A DNA stretch of 39,522 bases from Massilimicrobiota sp. An134 (GTDB taxonomy: Bacteria; Bacillota_I; Bacilli_A; Erysipelotrichales; Coprobacillaceae), in the NCBI RefSeq assembly GCF_002160815.1, contig NZ_NFLH01000023.1:1-39522 (forward strand), in the 5' to 3' direction. Shown here piece after piece: positions 23,530 to 31,185 of the stretch (the stretch's first letter is position 1; the number at the start of each line of letters is the position of its first letter). The translations under genes and the position numbers were made by a program. The notes under the pieces are model-generated. The model searched no databases, was not told the DNA's origin, and saw only the letters and a program-made list of their open reading frames with translations.

Positions 23530-25224
23530 CTATATCTCGACAACAACACCAATAAAAACAGGTTTCTTGCCAGTTTCCTTTATAATATATTTCATTGACT
23601 GTTCTTTCATCATACTTCTTATTTCAGCAATTTCCATATCAGGATTATCTTTTAACTGACTAACAACTTTTTCACAAATTTCAATAACATGCTTAATAAC
23701 ATATTCAGAATCTTTTAAATAAACAAATCCTCGACTTTGACAATCCGTTTGAGCAACAATTTCTTTTGTTTCTCGTGATATTGTTAGTCCAACAATGACC
23801 ACTCCATCATTTGCTAATTGAATACGATCATCAATGACCTTTTCACCAACATCACCAATACCGATACCATCAATCATGACATCATCAATCTCATACACAT
23901 CACGACTTTGTAATAATTCTCCCTTTTCAAATGTTACACGTTCCCCATTATCCATAATAATGATATGCTTATCAGGGATTCCCATATCTTTGGCAATTTG
24001 TTGATTAAAGATAAAATGCTGATATTCACCTTTCATTGGAATATAGTATTTTGGTTTAAATATTTGAATAATAACTTTAAGATCTTCTTTTGATGCATGC
24101 ATAGAAAATAAATCTTTATTTTTTAACAGATGAACATGTGCATCTGTTTTATATAATCCATTATGTGCTTTATTAGCAATCTTTTCAGTACCTGGCAAGA
24201 CTGGTGAAGCAACAATAAATGTATCACCTTTTCTTAATTTCAATAAGTCATCTCCACCATCAATAATATCACAAATATCATGATAGATACGACGTGGACT
24301 ACCACTTAACAAAATAACATAGTTACTGTCATATTGTGGCTGACCAATTTTTTCTTTATCACCTAATAATGAATCAGGTACATTTAAAACAGGCTTTTTA
24401 GATCTTTGGGCAATTCTCAATAAACTATTTGTATTATCATATTTATCACGTCCATAAAAAACGATTTGACGTTTGTATTTTTTTGTAAGTTCAATAATTT
24501 CCTGAGTTCTAAAGACATTTTGCGCATAACTAGAAATAATGATTCTTTCATAGCTATCTTCAAATATATGATCAATCTTATTTGTCAGTTTATGATTTGG
24601 AGAAGTATATCCATCGTGTTTAGCACCTGACGATTCAACTAATAATGCCAAAACACCTTTCTTACCAATTTCCATCATTTTTTGAATATCACATTGAAAT
24701 TCCTTTGGAGCACCAAAATCAATAATAAATTCACCACTATAAACAAGATAACCATAACTTGTCCAAAGTGCTACTCCAACACTTCCAGGAATAGAATGTG
24801 TCACTGGGAAAAATTCAACAGGAACACCTTCGATATCAATAGAAGCATTGCGATGAACAGCATGTAAATCCAAATCAATTTTTACATGATTATGACGTTG
24901 AAAACGTTCTATCATTTGTTTGATTAAAAGTGCTGTTAATTGTGGTGCATAAACAGGAGCATGAATGCTTTGAAGTAAATAAGGCAGTGCTGCCATAGCG
25001 TCATCATGACCATGTGTTATGATAATTGCCGCAACCTGATCAGCTCTTTCTTCTAAATATGTAAAACTAGGAATGATGATATCAACACCTAGTTTATCTG
25101 AATCAGGGAATCGAAATCCTGAATCTATTATAAAAATTTTATCATTAATTTCAAAACAATACATACTTTTACCCATTTCAGCTTGTCCACCCATAGGTAT
25201 AAACTTTATGACATCATTTTTCAT
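23530..25224 (-). CDS. rnjB: RNase J2-like protein with altered metal-binding residues
   Basis: A 564-aa beta-CASP metallo-beta-lactamase fold protein. Compared with RNase J1, the HxHxDH motif is HGHDDA (residues 71-76, last His to Ala). His143 is kept in VTHSIP, the aspartate of GDF is Glu165 (SGEF), the His368 equivalent is kept as His376, and the His390 equivalent is Lys398 (MKGEY). B. subtilis RNase J2 has losses at two of these sites and is almost inactive alone, working with J1. Position after dapA also matches rnjB. It probably acts as a partner subunit in mRNA decay. ATG 25224 follows AAAGGGTGA by four bases and is preferred to 25245. Confidence 0.82.
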   Translation of the reverse strand: MKNDVIKFIPMGGQAEMGKSMYCFEINDKIFIIDSGFRFPDSDKLGVDIIIPSFTYLEERADQVAAIIITHGHDDAMAALPYLLQSIHAPVYAPQLTALLIKQMIERFQRHNHVKIDLDLHAVHRNASIDIEGVPVEFFPVTHSIPGSVGVALWTSYGYLVYSGEFIIDFGAPKEFQCDIQKMMEIGKKGVLALLVESSGAKHDGYTSPNHKLTNKIDHIFEDSYERIIISSYAQNVFRTQEIIELTKKYKRQIVFYGRDKYDNTNSLLRIAQRSKKPVLNVPDSLLGDKEKIGQPQYDSNYVILLSGSPRRIYHDICDIIDGGDDLLKLRKGDTFIVASPVLPGTEKIANKAHNGLYKTDAHVHLLKNKDLFSMHASKEDLKVIIQIFKPKYYIPMKGEYQHFIFNQQIAKDMGIPDKHIIIMDNGERVTFEKGELLQSRDVYEIDDVMIDGIGIGDVGEKVIDDRIQLANDGVVIVGLTISRETKEIVAQTDCQSRGFVYLKDSEYVIKHVIEICEKVVSQLKDNPDMEIAEIRSMMKEQSMKYIIKETGKKPVFIGVVVEI

Positions 25225-25262
25225 TTTTTCACCCTTTCTTTTCATGATTACTCTTTAATATC

Positions 25263-25291
25263 ATTATACATTTGTTTTCTCTTTGTGTATA
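25263..25291 (-). promoter_or_regulatory. Sigma-A promoter of the rnjB-like gene
   Basis: TATACA (25286-25291), a 17-base spacer, TATAAT (25263-25268). It lets the ribonuclease gene be expressed in growing cells apart from the sporulation genes upstream. Confidence 0.6.
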
Positions 25292-25306
25292 GATGTTTTC
25301 AAAAGT

Positions 25307-25333
25307 ATGAATATCATATCATATTATATTCAT
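25307..25333 (-). terminator. Possible weak terminator after dapA
   Basis: ATGAATAT (25307-25314) pairs with ATATTCAT (25326-25333). The U-run on the - strand is only TTTT after two bases, so stopping would be inefficient. Confidence 0.35.
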
Positions 25334-25342
25334 GGCTTCAAA

Positions 25343-26191
25343 TTATTTTTTCTGATAATTTTCTATAAGCGGCTCTAACTCTTGTTGCAATTGTGGTGTA
25401 ATACTTGTCAAAGGACTTCTTAATATATTTTGAATATAACCCATTTCACTTAAAATATACTTTACTGGAGCGGGATTTGGTTCTTTGAAAAGAAATTGGC
25501 TTAAAATCTTCAAATGTGCATCATCATATTGTTTTCTTTTTTGCATAATTCTTTCAATTAACGGATAATCAATATGACTTGCCACTGAAATAAGACCATC
25601 AATATGATATTGTAAACCTTCCAATAAAAGATGATCATCACCTAAATAAACTTTAAAATGCGGTAATGCTTTTTTTATTATTTTGATGTCATCTAATGGT
25701 CCACATTGTTTCATTCCAATGATATTTTGATGCTTTGTTGCTAATCGAATGACAGTGGAAGGCGTAATACCAACTCCACAACGACTTGGAATATTATAAA
25801 TCATTATTTTCTTATCTGTTGAAGCTCCAATCATATCAAAGTGCCTATAAATTCCTTCCTGATTCGGTTTTATATAATAGGGAACGATAACTAAAAAAGC
25901 ATATATAGCCTGATTATCTTTATACATTTGAATATGTCTAATAACTTCGGCTGTACAATTTGAACAGATTCCTATAATAACACGAATATGTGGATATTTA
26001 TCTAATATTCTTTCTACTAATACTCTCCTTTCTTCAAGCTTTAGTGTAGATGTTTCACCTGTTGTCCCACACAAAACAAAAGATTTGTTACCTTCATGTA
26101 TCAATTTATCTAACAAACGAAATAATCCTGGATAATCAATAGACTGATCTTGATTGAATGGTGTTATTAAAGCTGTAAAGATCTCTTTCAT
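25343..26191 (-). CDS. dapA: 4-hydroxy-tetrahydrodipicolinate synthase
   Basis: A 282-aa class I aldolase condensing pyruvate and aspartate semialdehyde, the entry to lysine, diaminopimelate and dipicolinate. GTTGET carries the threonines of the proton relay, Tyr and Arg of YNIPSRCGVGI match the active site, and the Schiff-base lysine is in IGMKQCG. It starts directly at the spoVFB stop (no gap) with AGGAAGA as ribosome-binding site. Position with spoVFAB suggests a role in supplying dipicolinate precursor during sporulation; a separate housekeeping copy elsewhere cannot be excluded. Confidence 0.92.
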   Translation of the reverse strand: MKEIFTALITPFNQDQSIDYPGLFRLLDKLIHEGNKSFVLCGTTGETSTLKLEERRVLVERILDKYPHIRVIIGICSNCTAEVIRHIQMYKDNQAIYAFLVIVPYYIKPNQEGIYRHFDMIGASTDKKIMIYNIPSRCGVGITPSTVIRLATKHQNIIGMKQCGPLDDIKIIKKALPHFKVYLGDDHLLLEGLQYHIDGLISVASHIDYPLIERIMQKRKQYDDAHLKILSQFLFKEPNPAPVKYILSEMGYIQNILRSPLTSITPQLQQELEPLIENYQKK

Positions 26192-26770
26192 TTAAATCTT
26201 CCTATACCCTAATAAAAAAGGTTGATTTTGCTGATGTTTCAATGCGAAATGTAATGTATCTAATACTTTATCTTTAGCCGCAATCATGCTTTGTGGCTTT
26301 CTTTGATAATCGTCTTGAAACATAGGAACAAAATAAAAATTTTTCTTATTAAAAAGCGAAAAAAGATGAACACCACTGTTAGATAGAATATCATTTGAAT
26401 AAACCCCTAATACAATCGGAATTTGATTACGTAAACATGATTTAACCAACATTGTTACACAATTATCATTAATACCTAAATCTATTTTATTTAAAGTCGT
26501 AGCATCACAAGGATAGACAAGTACAGCATCCAATTGTGGTTTTGGTCCATAGACTTCAGCCTCTTGAATCGTTGTATGAATATCTTTATGAGTGATTTCT
26601 TTAATCTTTTCTTCTAGCTCTTCATGTGTATAAAAACGAGTATCCAGTTGATGCACATGTGGCGTTATAAAAACTTCTACATCATAATGTTGACAAACTT
26701 GTTTTAAAACTTCCAGCATATCATTCATACTACAAAATGAACCTGTTACAGCAAAACCAATTTTATACAT
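26192..26770 (-). CDS. spoVFB: Dipicolinate synthase subunit B
   Basis: A 192-aa flavoprotein-like subunit: KIGFAVTGSFCSM at the N-terminus is the characteristic nucleotide-binding start, followed by VLVYPCDATTLNKIDLGINDN and the C-terminal PQSMIAAKD. With SpoVFA it turns dihydrodipicolinate into dipicolinic acid in the mother cell, which is then loaded into the spore core. It overlaps spoVFA by eight bases and abuts dapA. Confidence 0.92.
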   Translation of the reverse strand: MYKIGFAVTGSFCSMNDMLEVLKQVCQHYDVEVFITPHVHQLDTRFYTHEELEEKIKEITHKDIHTTIQEAEVYGPKPQLDAVLVYPCDATTLNKIDLGINDNCVTMLVKSCLRNQIPIVLGVYSNDILSNSGVHLFSLFNKKNFYFVPMFQDDYQRKPQSMIAAKDKVLDTLHFALKHQQNQPFLLGYRKI

Positions 26771-27560
26771 TTTTCATCTTCTCCTTCATAAAATCTGTCA
26801 TCATCCTACCAGCATACCCATATGCATATTTACTAGGAATAGATGGCAAGATAATACTATTGAAACCTTTTGATAATGCATAGTGATGATCTACACCATA
26901 TGGATAGGAAGCAATGTCAAGAATCATCATAGATGTTGGAGCCTGATCAAGCTTAGATGATGTCACTACCTGCGATGGAATTGTATTAATCAAAACATCA
27001 CAATCACTTAAATCCATATGATCCAAATGATACGGTTTAGCTCCTGCTTTTTCAATGTCTTCAAAAAGCTGACGATTTCTTATTCCTACATGAACATAGG
27101 CTTGTAAAGCTATGAAATCACGAACAATGACCTGCCCACAATGCCCATACCCCAGCACATGAATTTGACTGTGATATATAGGAAAACGACGATGTGAAAT
27201 CAAATAGGAAATGACACCTTCAGCCGTCAAAACACTATTTTTATCAACAAAATCTTCCTCATCTAAAAAAGCATAATATTGAAAACCATATTGTTTAGAT
27301 AATGCATCTAAATAATCATTATGAATCATTGTTATGATTATTGTCTGTGGATGCAGCTGTTTCCATGTTTTTTCATCAACAATAATTGTATCACGATGTA
27401 ATAAAAGTCGATTTTTTCGATCAATTCCTTTTAAACCCAAATAAATCATTTGACAATAACGCAAATCTTTCCATTCATCAGTTACATAATATCCATTTTT
27501 CACCAATTCTTCCATGACTTCCTGTCCACGTAAATCATCATGATTAACAAAAATCAGCAT
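26763..27560 (-). CDS. spoVFA: Dipicolinate synthase subunit A
   Basis: A 265-aa NAD(P)-binding subunit, about 30 residues shorter than in B. subtilis. LTAEGVISYLI, the Rossmann-type VLGYGHCGQVIVRDF near residue 155, LINTIPSQV, and PSIPSKYAYGYAG are recognisable. It makes dipicolinic acid with SpoVFB. GAGGTG lies seven bases before the ATG, and a sigma-K promoter with both elements at consensus spacing lies directly upstream, so late mother-cell expression is predicted. It heads spoVFA-spoVFB-dapA. Confidence 0.92.
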   Translation of the reverse strand: MLIFVNHDDLRGQEVMEELVKNGYYVTDEWKDLRYCQMIYLGLKGIDRKNRLLLHRDTIIVDEKTWKQLHPQTIIITMIHNDYLDALSKQYGFQYYAFLDEEDFVDKNSVLTAEGVISYLISHRRFPIYHSQIHVLGYGHCGQVIVRDFIALQAYVHVGIRNRQLFEDIEKAGAKPYHLDHMDLSDCDVLINTIPSQVVTSSKLDQAPTSMMILDIASYPYGVDHHYALSKGFNSIILPSIPSKYAYGYAGRMMTDFMKEKMKNV

Positions 27561-27577
27561 TCCTAGTCACCTCATTT

Positions 27578-27605
27578 TAAAATATGAATTATTTTCCAAT
27601 TGGTG
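27578..27605 (-). promoter_or_regulatory. Sigma-K promoter of spoVFAB-dapA
   Basis: On the - strand CACC (27602-27605), a 15-base gap, then CATATTTTA (27578-27586). This matches mACm-N15/16-CATAnnnTA, the B. subtilis sigma-K consensus, at every defined base. The -10 ends four bases before GAGGTG. B. subtilis spoVF is also a sigma-K target. Confidence 0.75.
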
Positions 27606-27734
27606 ACATTTTCCCATCAATAAAATATGAATAAATTGATGCAAGTGCGGTAAAATAGAATCAATATGATCTTTTCATGTATCTTTATTCTTTTCTATGT
27701 TTAGAATTTTCCTTTTTATTTTTTTAAAAAAGTA

Positions 27735-27740
27735 TATAAT
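27735..27740 (+). promoter_or_regulatory. -10 box of the membrane protein gene at 27758
   Basis: TATAAT ends six bases before GAGGTG. The -35 region is T-rich with no clear hexamer. Confidence 0.4.
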
Positions 27741-27757
27741 TTTAAAGAGGTGTCTAT

Positions 27758-28300
27758 ATGTCTTATATTTTAATCTTTCTTTCAACATTATTTATTGCTA
27801 CACGTAAAGATGTGATGTATGAGAATATTACAGGCGTGTCTACATTACCAGAATATCATCTTCTCGTTGTTGTTTATACAATTGTCTGTGCATTTTATTT
27901 TGCATATCAGACTTATCGTCATTTTCAATATTTAAATTATTATCCAAAATATATTCCCTATCTTATTGTTTTTACAACTTTCATAATGTGTATTGGTGCC
28001 ATATGTCCGTATTCAAATGATCAATCATGGCTATCACAACTCCATGTCTATGCTTCGATGATTTCATCACTATTTTTTATTGTGATATTACAAATCTATA
28101 CACATTATCTTTCTATTCAATATCCATCCATTTACATTCAAACTCGCTGGATTTTTCATTGTGGTTTACAAGTGCTGATTATTTTATTTATAGTCAGTGG
28201 TCATGTAAGTGGAATCCTAGAAATTCTTTATGTCTTTTTTATTTGTCTATACCTTTTCTTAATTGATCAATATAGAATCAAAGGTGAATCACTGCAATGA
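27758..28300 (+). CDS. Multi-pass membrane protein, unrecognised
   Basis: A 180-aa strongly hydrophobic protein with about five or six membrane segments (roughly residues 1-14, 34-52, 66-86, 96-116, 131-150, 152-172) separated by short Tyr- and His-rich loops. I recognise no family. It has a good ribosome-binding site (GAGGTG, five bases from ATG) and codon use like its neighbours, so it is a real gene. It diverges from the sigma-K-controlled spoVFA gene, but its own promoter looks sigma-A-like. A 12-bp hairpin contains its stop codon. Confidence 0.75.
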   Translation: MSYILIFLSTLFIATRKDVMYENITGVSTLPEYHLLVVVYTIVCAFYFAYQTYRHFQYLNYYPKYIPYLIVFTTFIMCIGAICPYSNDQSWLSQLHVYASMISSLFFIVILQIYTHYLSIQYPSIYIQTRWIFHCGLQVLIILFIVSGHVSGILEILYVFFICLYLFLIDQYRIKGESLQ

Positions 28301-28309
28301 TTCACCTTT
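28280..28309. terminator. Strong hairpin at the end of the membrane protein gene
   Basis: AAAGGTGAATCA (28280-28291) pairs perfectly with TGATTCACCTTT (28298-28309). The gene stop TGA is the first triplet of the second arm. Neither side has a proper U-run, so it may protect a 3' end or terminate only weakly between two convergent genes. Confidence 0.55.
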
Positions 28310-28325
28310 AAAAATAATAATGTTA

Positions 28326-28733
28326 TTATCCATAACCAACGCTATGTAATTCCCATATGCCTTGATTATTTTTAATACAAACATATTGATATCCGGATGC
28401 ATGATAGTTTCCTATAAATCCAGATGGTATGTTAAAGAATCCTGTATGGAATTCTAGATAAACAACTATAGCGTCCTGATATCCATAACCATTAATAAGT
28501 CTATTTTCCGTCTCTTGACTTTCTTTACCATCATAATGAACTCGAGTCACTGTAATCCCGTCTTGACTTATAAAATCAACAGCTTCATTCATAATCAATT
28601 GAATCTCGTCATTTTTATGCCTTGTATTATTGAATATATCTCTTTTAATTTCTATAGGCTGATGAATGAATATTGTGATAAGAGAGATTATAACGACTAC
28701 TGATAATATTATACCTTTTGTTTTCTCCTTCAT
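28326..28733 (-). CDS. Small membrane-anchored exported protein, unrecognised
   Basis: A 135-aa protein with one N-terminal hydrophobic segment (about residues 8-24, preceded by KEKTK) and a soluble outer domain rich in Gly, Tyr and Asn. There is no lipobox and no family I know. A good AGGAGG lies seven bases before ATG, supporting a real gene. It converges on the 27758 gene across a strong hairpin. Function cannot be assigned; the layout fits a small secreted or surface domain. Confidence 0.7.
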   Translation of the reverse strand: MKEKTKGIILSVVVIISLITIFIHQPIEIKRDIFNNTRHKNDEIQLIMNEAVDFISQDGITVTRVHYDGKESQETENRLINGYGYQDAIVVYLEFHTGFFNIPSGFIGNYHASGYQYVCIKNNQGIWELHSVGYG

Positions 28734-28892
28734 CTTTTTCCTCCTTATTTACATTCAATATTACAAAAGCAATGTGAAAATATAATGAAAAAACAAAAAT
28801 TTTATGAATAATATTATACTGTTTTTTATAAACAAACATTTTATTATTTTATTCATATTCAGTGATACATAATTAGCATTATTCATTTCATC

Positions 28893-28919
28893 AAAAAAAA
28901 GTAAGCCTATAAGCTTACT
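28893..28919 (-). terminator. Terminator of dgkA
   Basis: AGTAAGC (28900-28906) pairs with GCTTACT (28913-28919), followed by a run of eight T on the - strand. It overlaps the dgkA stop. Confidence 0.88.
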
Positions 28920-29275
28920 AAACTCAAAATCTTAGGGACAAAAATAATAAGCCCTATAACAACTGAAGCAATTGCACTTATTAAAACAGCACCTGCTGCA
29001 GTATCCTTTGCTATTTTAGCAAGAGGATGATATTCTTGCGTACATAAATCGACAACCGCTTCAATAGCAGTATTGACTAACTCTAAAGAAATAACGAGTC
29101 CAAACAACAAAATACAAACTAACCACTCTGTAATAGATAATCGAAAAAGAAAACCACATATAATAACCAAAAACATAAATACTAAATGTATTTTAATATT
29201 TCTTTCTTTTTGAATACATTGAATAATACCAGATATAGCATATCCTAAACTTTTATAAAATGGATCTTTGTGCAT
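28907..29275 (-). CDS. dgkA: Undecaprenol/diacylglycerol kinase (DgkA)
   Basis: A 122-aa membrane kinase with three hydrophobic helices. The family signature is ELVNTAIEAVVDL followed by HPLAKIAKDTAAGAVL; the Glu residues and Asn of this segment make the active site. Gram-positive members phosphorylate undecaprenol to recycle the cell-wall lipid carrier. It is usually found with ybeY and cdd-era but is alone here, next to a tRNA gene. AAAGGAG precedes the start, and an extended -10 lies five bases before it. Confidence 0.92.
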   Translation of the reverse strand: MHKDPFYKSLGYAISGIIQCIQKERNIKIHLVFMFLVIICGFLFRLSITEWLVCILLFGLVISLELVNTAIEAVVDLCTQEYHPLAKIAKDTAAGAVLISAIASVVIGLIIFVPKILSLVSL

Positions 29276-29295
29276 AGTCTTTTCTCCTTTAAAAA

Positions 29296-29304
29296 ATTAT
29301 ATCA
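29296..29304 (-). promoter_or_regulatory. Extended -10 promoter of dgkA
   Basis: TGATATAAT on the - strand, an extended -10 ending five bases before AAAGGAG. No good -35. Confidence 0.5.
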
Positions 29305-29334
29305 TAGAAAAAAAGCAGACTCCACTTTTTTAAC

Positions 29335-29358
29335 AAAAAAACCCTGATAAATCAGGGT
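29335..29358 (-). terminator. Terminator of tRNA-Arg
   Basis: ACCCTGA (29341-29347) pairs with TCAGGGT (29352-29358), 4-base loop, then seven T on the - strand. Confidence 0.88.
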
Positions 29359-29368
29359 GGTTTTTAAA

Positions 29369-29445
29369 TGGCGTCCACGGAGGGATTCGAACCCGCGACC
29401 GCACGCTTAGAAGGCGTGTGCTCTATCCAGCTGAGCTACGTAGAC
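29369..29445 (-). tRNA. tRNA-Arg (anticodon UCU)
   Basis: A 77-nt gene with encoded CCA. The acceptor GTCTACG pairs with CGTGGAC (one G-U), the D-arm is GCTC/GAGC, the anticodon stem CACGC/GCGTG holds the loop CTTCTAA with anticodon TCT, and the T-loop is TTCGAAT. It reads AGA, a major arginine codon in AT-rich genomes. The T-stem has one C-U mismatch at its second pair (GCGGG against CCCTC). A promoter and a strong terminator make it a single-gene unit. Confidence 0.95.
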
Positions 29446-29468
29446 ATCTGTTTTTTGACTGCTCATAT

Positions 29469-29497
29469 ATATTAGCATAACATCTTATAACATGCAA
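29469..29497 (-). promoter_or_regulatory. Promoter of tRNA-Arg
   Basis: TTGCAT (29492-29497), a 17-base spacer, TAATAT (29469-29474) on the - strand. The predicted start is about 17 bases before the mature 5' end. Confidence 0.5.
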
Positions 29498-29516
29498 GAC
29501 TTTTTTTACTTTTTTA

Positions 29517-29547
29517 TAAAAAAAGATACATTTTTATTTTTGTATCT
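29517..29547 (-). terminator. Terminator of ysnB
   Basis: AGATACA (29524-29530) pairs with TGTATCT (29541-29547), 10-base loop, then seven T on the - strand. It overlaps the ysnB stop. Confidence 0.82.
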
Positions 29548-30004
29548 CTTTCAGTCTAAAATCCAGTTTCCCATTATCAATGAATAACACAGCATAGCTT
29601 CTGGCACTCCCTCCACGTGGTAAGGTTGTAGATCCAGGATTAATATAATAGAACGATCCATCTTTTTGAAACATTGGCATGTGCGTATGACCTGATATTA
29701 AAACCTGACAATGATTCCTTGTCAGTATATCATTCATAGCTAATTCTCTATTAAAATAGCCAAAATACTGACCATGAGTAATGAAAATAGATACACCTTC
29801 TACAACAAGACGTGCCTCTTTAGGTAAATCTAAAGACCAGTCATTATTTCCTTTGACACAGATAAAACCTTCTAATACTCTTAAATCATAAGCCTCGCTA
29901 TCTCCACAATGAATATAATAGTCCCCATCTTGTTCATGTTCTTTTACATAATCGATCATAGACTGATCGCCGTGGTTATCAGACATAATTACAATTTTTT
30001 TCAT
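29534..30004 (-). CDS. ysnB: YfcE/YsnB-type metallophosphoesterase
   Basis: A 156-aa calcineurin-like phosphodiesterase. The metal motifs are in order: SDNHG (D-x-H type), HCGDSE, GNND, THGQ and SGHTHMP, then NPGSTTLPRG. This is complete for the YfcE/MJ0936 class, small phosphodiesterases of uncertain natural substrate. It lies after gerM as in B. subtilis racE-gerM-rph-ysnA-ysnB, but rph and ysnA are missing here. The AGGTGAT ribosome-binding site is four bases before ATG, and an extended -10 lies just upstream. Confidence 0.9.
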   Translation of the reverse strand: MKKIVIMSDNHGDQSMIDYVKEHEQDGDYYIHCGDSEAYDLRVLEGFICVKGNNDWSLDLPKEARLVVEGVSIFITHGQYFGYFNRELAMNDILTRNHCQVLISGHTHMPMFQKDGSFYYINPGSTTLPRGGSARSYAVLFIDNGKLDFRLKEIQK

Positions 30005-30022
30005 TTACATCACCTAGACACT

Positions 30023-30031
30023 ATTATACCA
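30023..30031 (-). promoter_or_regulatory. Extended -10 promoter of ysnB
   Basis: TGGTATAAT on the - strand in the 34-base gap after gerM, ending seven bases before AGGTGAT. The -35 is not convincing. Confidence 0.5.
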
Positions 30032-30038
30032 AAAAAAT

Positions 30039-30923
30039 CTAAATTTTAATATAATTATAATGAATTTGTGAAGTTTCCTGATTTCTAACACTTTCTCCGT
30101 TAATGAGAATGTCTACATCCTTGACGTTATCTAAAGATGTTAAAGATAAAATGATAAGTTCTTCTAAAGTCTTATCTATTCTTTCATTGTCTAATAAAAG
30201 ATTTGAATCTAATTCCAGTGTTAAAACCTGATTATCGAGTGATGCATTTAATAGATGAATTTTACTATTGATATGACTTAAAATAGTTTGAACTTGTTCT
30301 TCTAAACTATCAGACTCACTAATACGTAATGTTGTTGGAACATAATAAAGATAATCAGCTATTGTCTTTTCCTGATAAACCATCACAGGTACACTTTGAT
30401 GTAAGAAAGTTGATGCTTCTTCAAAATTATTCAACCCTAAATCATGTGTTAGATGATTTAATGGAACAGTGCTATTGGGCAAATATGTTACATCTTTTCC
30501 ATCTATTTGTATTTTAAGTTGATTAACATCATCATAATCAGTGAGTACATAAGTCAAAGCTTCAATAATATTTAAAGCATCTTGATTAGAATATAAGCAA
30601 TCATTAAAACTCACTGTTAACATATGATCTTGAAGTTCTACTGATTGAACTTCTAATTGTGAATCAATAACAGGATATAATCCATATGCCTGCAATTGAG
30701 ACGATTGCATTAAATCAATTTTATTTCTAATATCAGTTTCTAATTCCATTTGATTATGCACATTTAAGCTTACAGGAACAAGATCATGATTAGCATCCTG
30801 ATATATGAGAGTTTGTAAATATGTTTCACTGACCTGTTTTGAATCATCCATCTGTAAATATATAAAAGAACCAATAGCTAAACAAATAATTGAAACAGAC
30901 ACAATGATAATCTTCTTTTTCAT
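30039..30923 (-). CDS. gerM: Sporulation/germination protein GerM
   Basis: A 294-aa exported protein: an N-terminal membrane anchor (residues 4-24), then two repeats of the GerMN (sporulation and spore germination) domain, one around residues 60-150 and one around 185-285, each with a segment like VQSVELQDHMLTVSFN or IHLLNASLDNQVLTLEL and a later VKIQIDG or VDILINGE. In B. subtilis GerM is a forespore-engulfment and germination protein at the outer forespore membrane. It follows murI as in B. subtilis racE-gerM. The start ATG follows GAGGTGG. Confidence 0.9.
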   Translation of the reverse strand: MKKKIIIVSVSIICLAIGSFIYLQMDDSKQVSETYLQTLIYQDANHDLVPVSLNVHNQMELETDIRNKIDLMQSSQLQAYGLYPVIDSQLEVQSVELQDHMLTVSFNDCLYSNQDALNIIEALTYVLTDYDDVNQLKIQIDGKDVTYLPNSTVPLNHLTHDLGLNNFEEASTFLHQSVPVMVYQEKTIADYLYYVPTTLRISESDSLEEQVQTILSHINSKIHLLNASLDNQVLTLELDSNLLLDNERIDKTLEELIILSLTSLDNVKDVDILINGESVRNQETSQIHYNYIKI

Positions 30924-31131
30924 GTTCCCACCTCAAAACAATATATGAAAATATAAAAAAAAGATTCCTATGAATCATTTTTCTATAAAAAATATGTTCT
31001 TTGACTTTCAATCAAGACTATTATGTATATTTCATTATCAAAATCTCAAATAGAATTTATAAAAAACATAAACAACAGAATATATTGCTGTATTTTTTAC
31101 TTATTCTTCAATTCCATGTTATACAATAAAG

Positions 31132-31154
31132 GAAGTAACGTTATTTGTTACTTC
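31132..31154 (-). terminator. Hairpin in the murI-gerM gap
   Basis: GAAGTAAC (31132-31139) pairs with GTTACTTC (31147-31154). The U-run is imperfect (CCTTTATT). A second small hairpin GATGTT/AACATC lies at 31160-31177, closer to the murI stop. Together they fill the 262-base gap 30924-31185, which otherwise shows only AT-rich sequence and no supported gene. Confidence 0.5.
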
Positions 31155-31185
31155 ACTACGATGTTTAAAATAACATCTAAAAATT

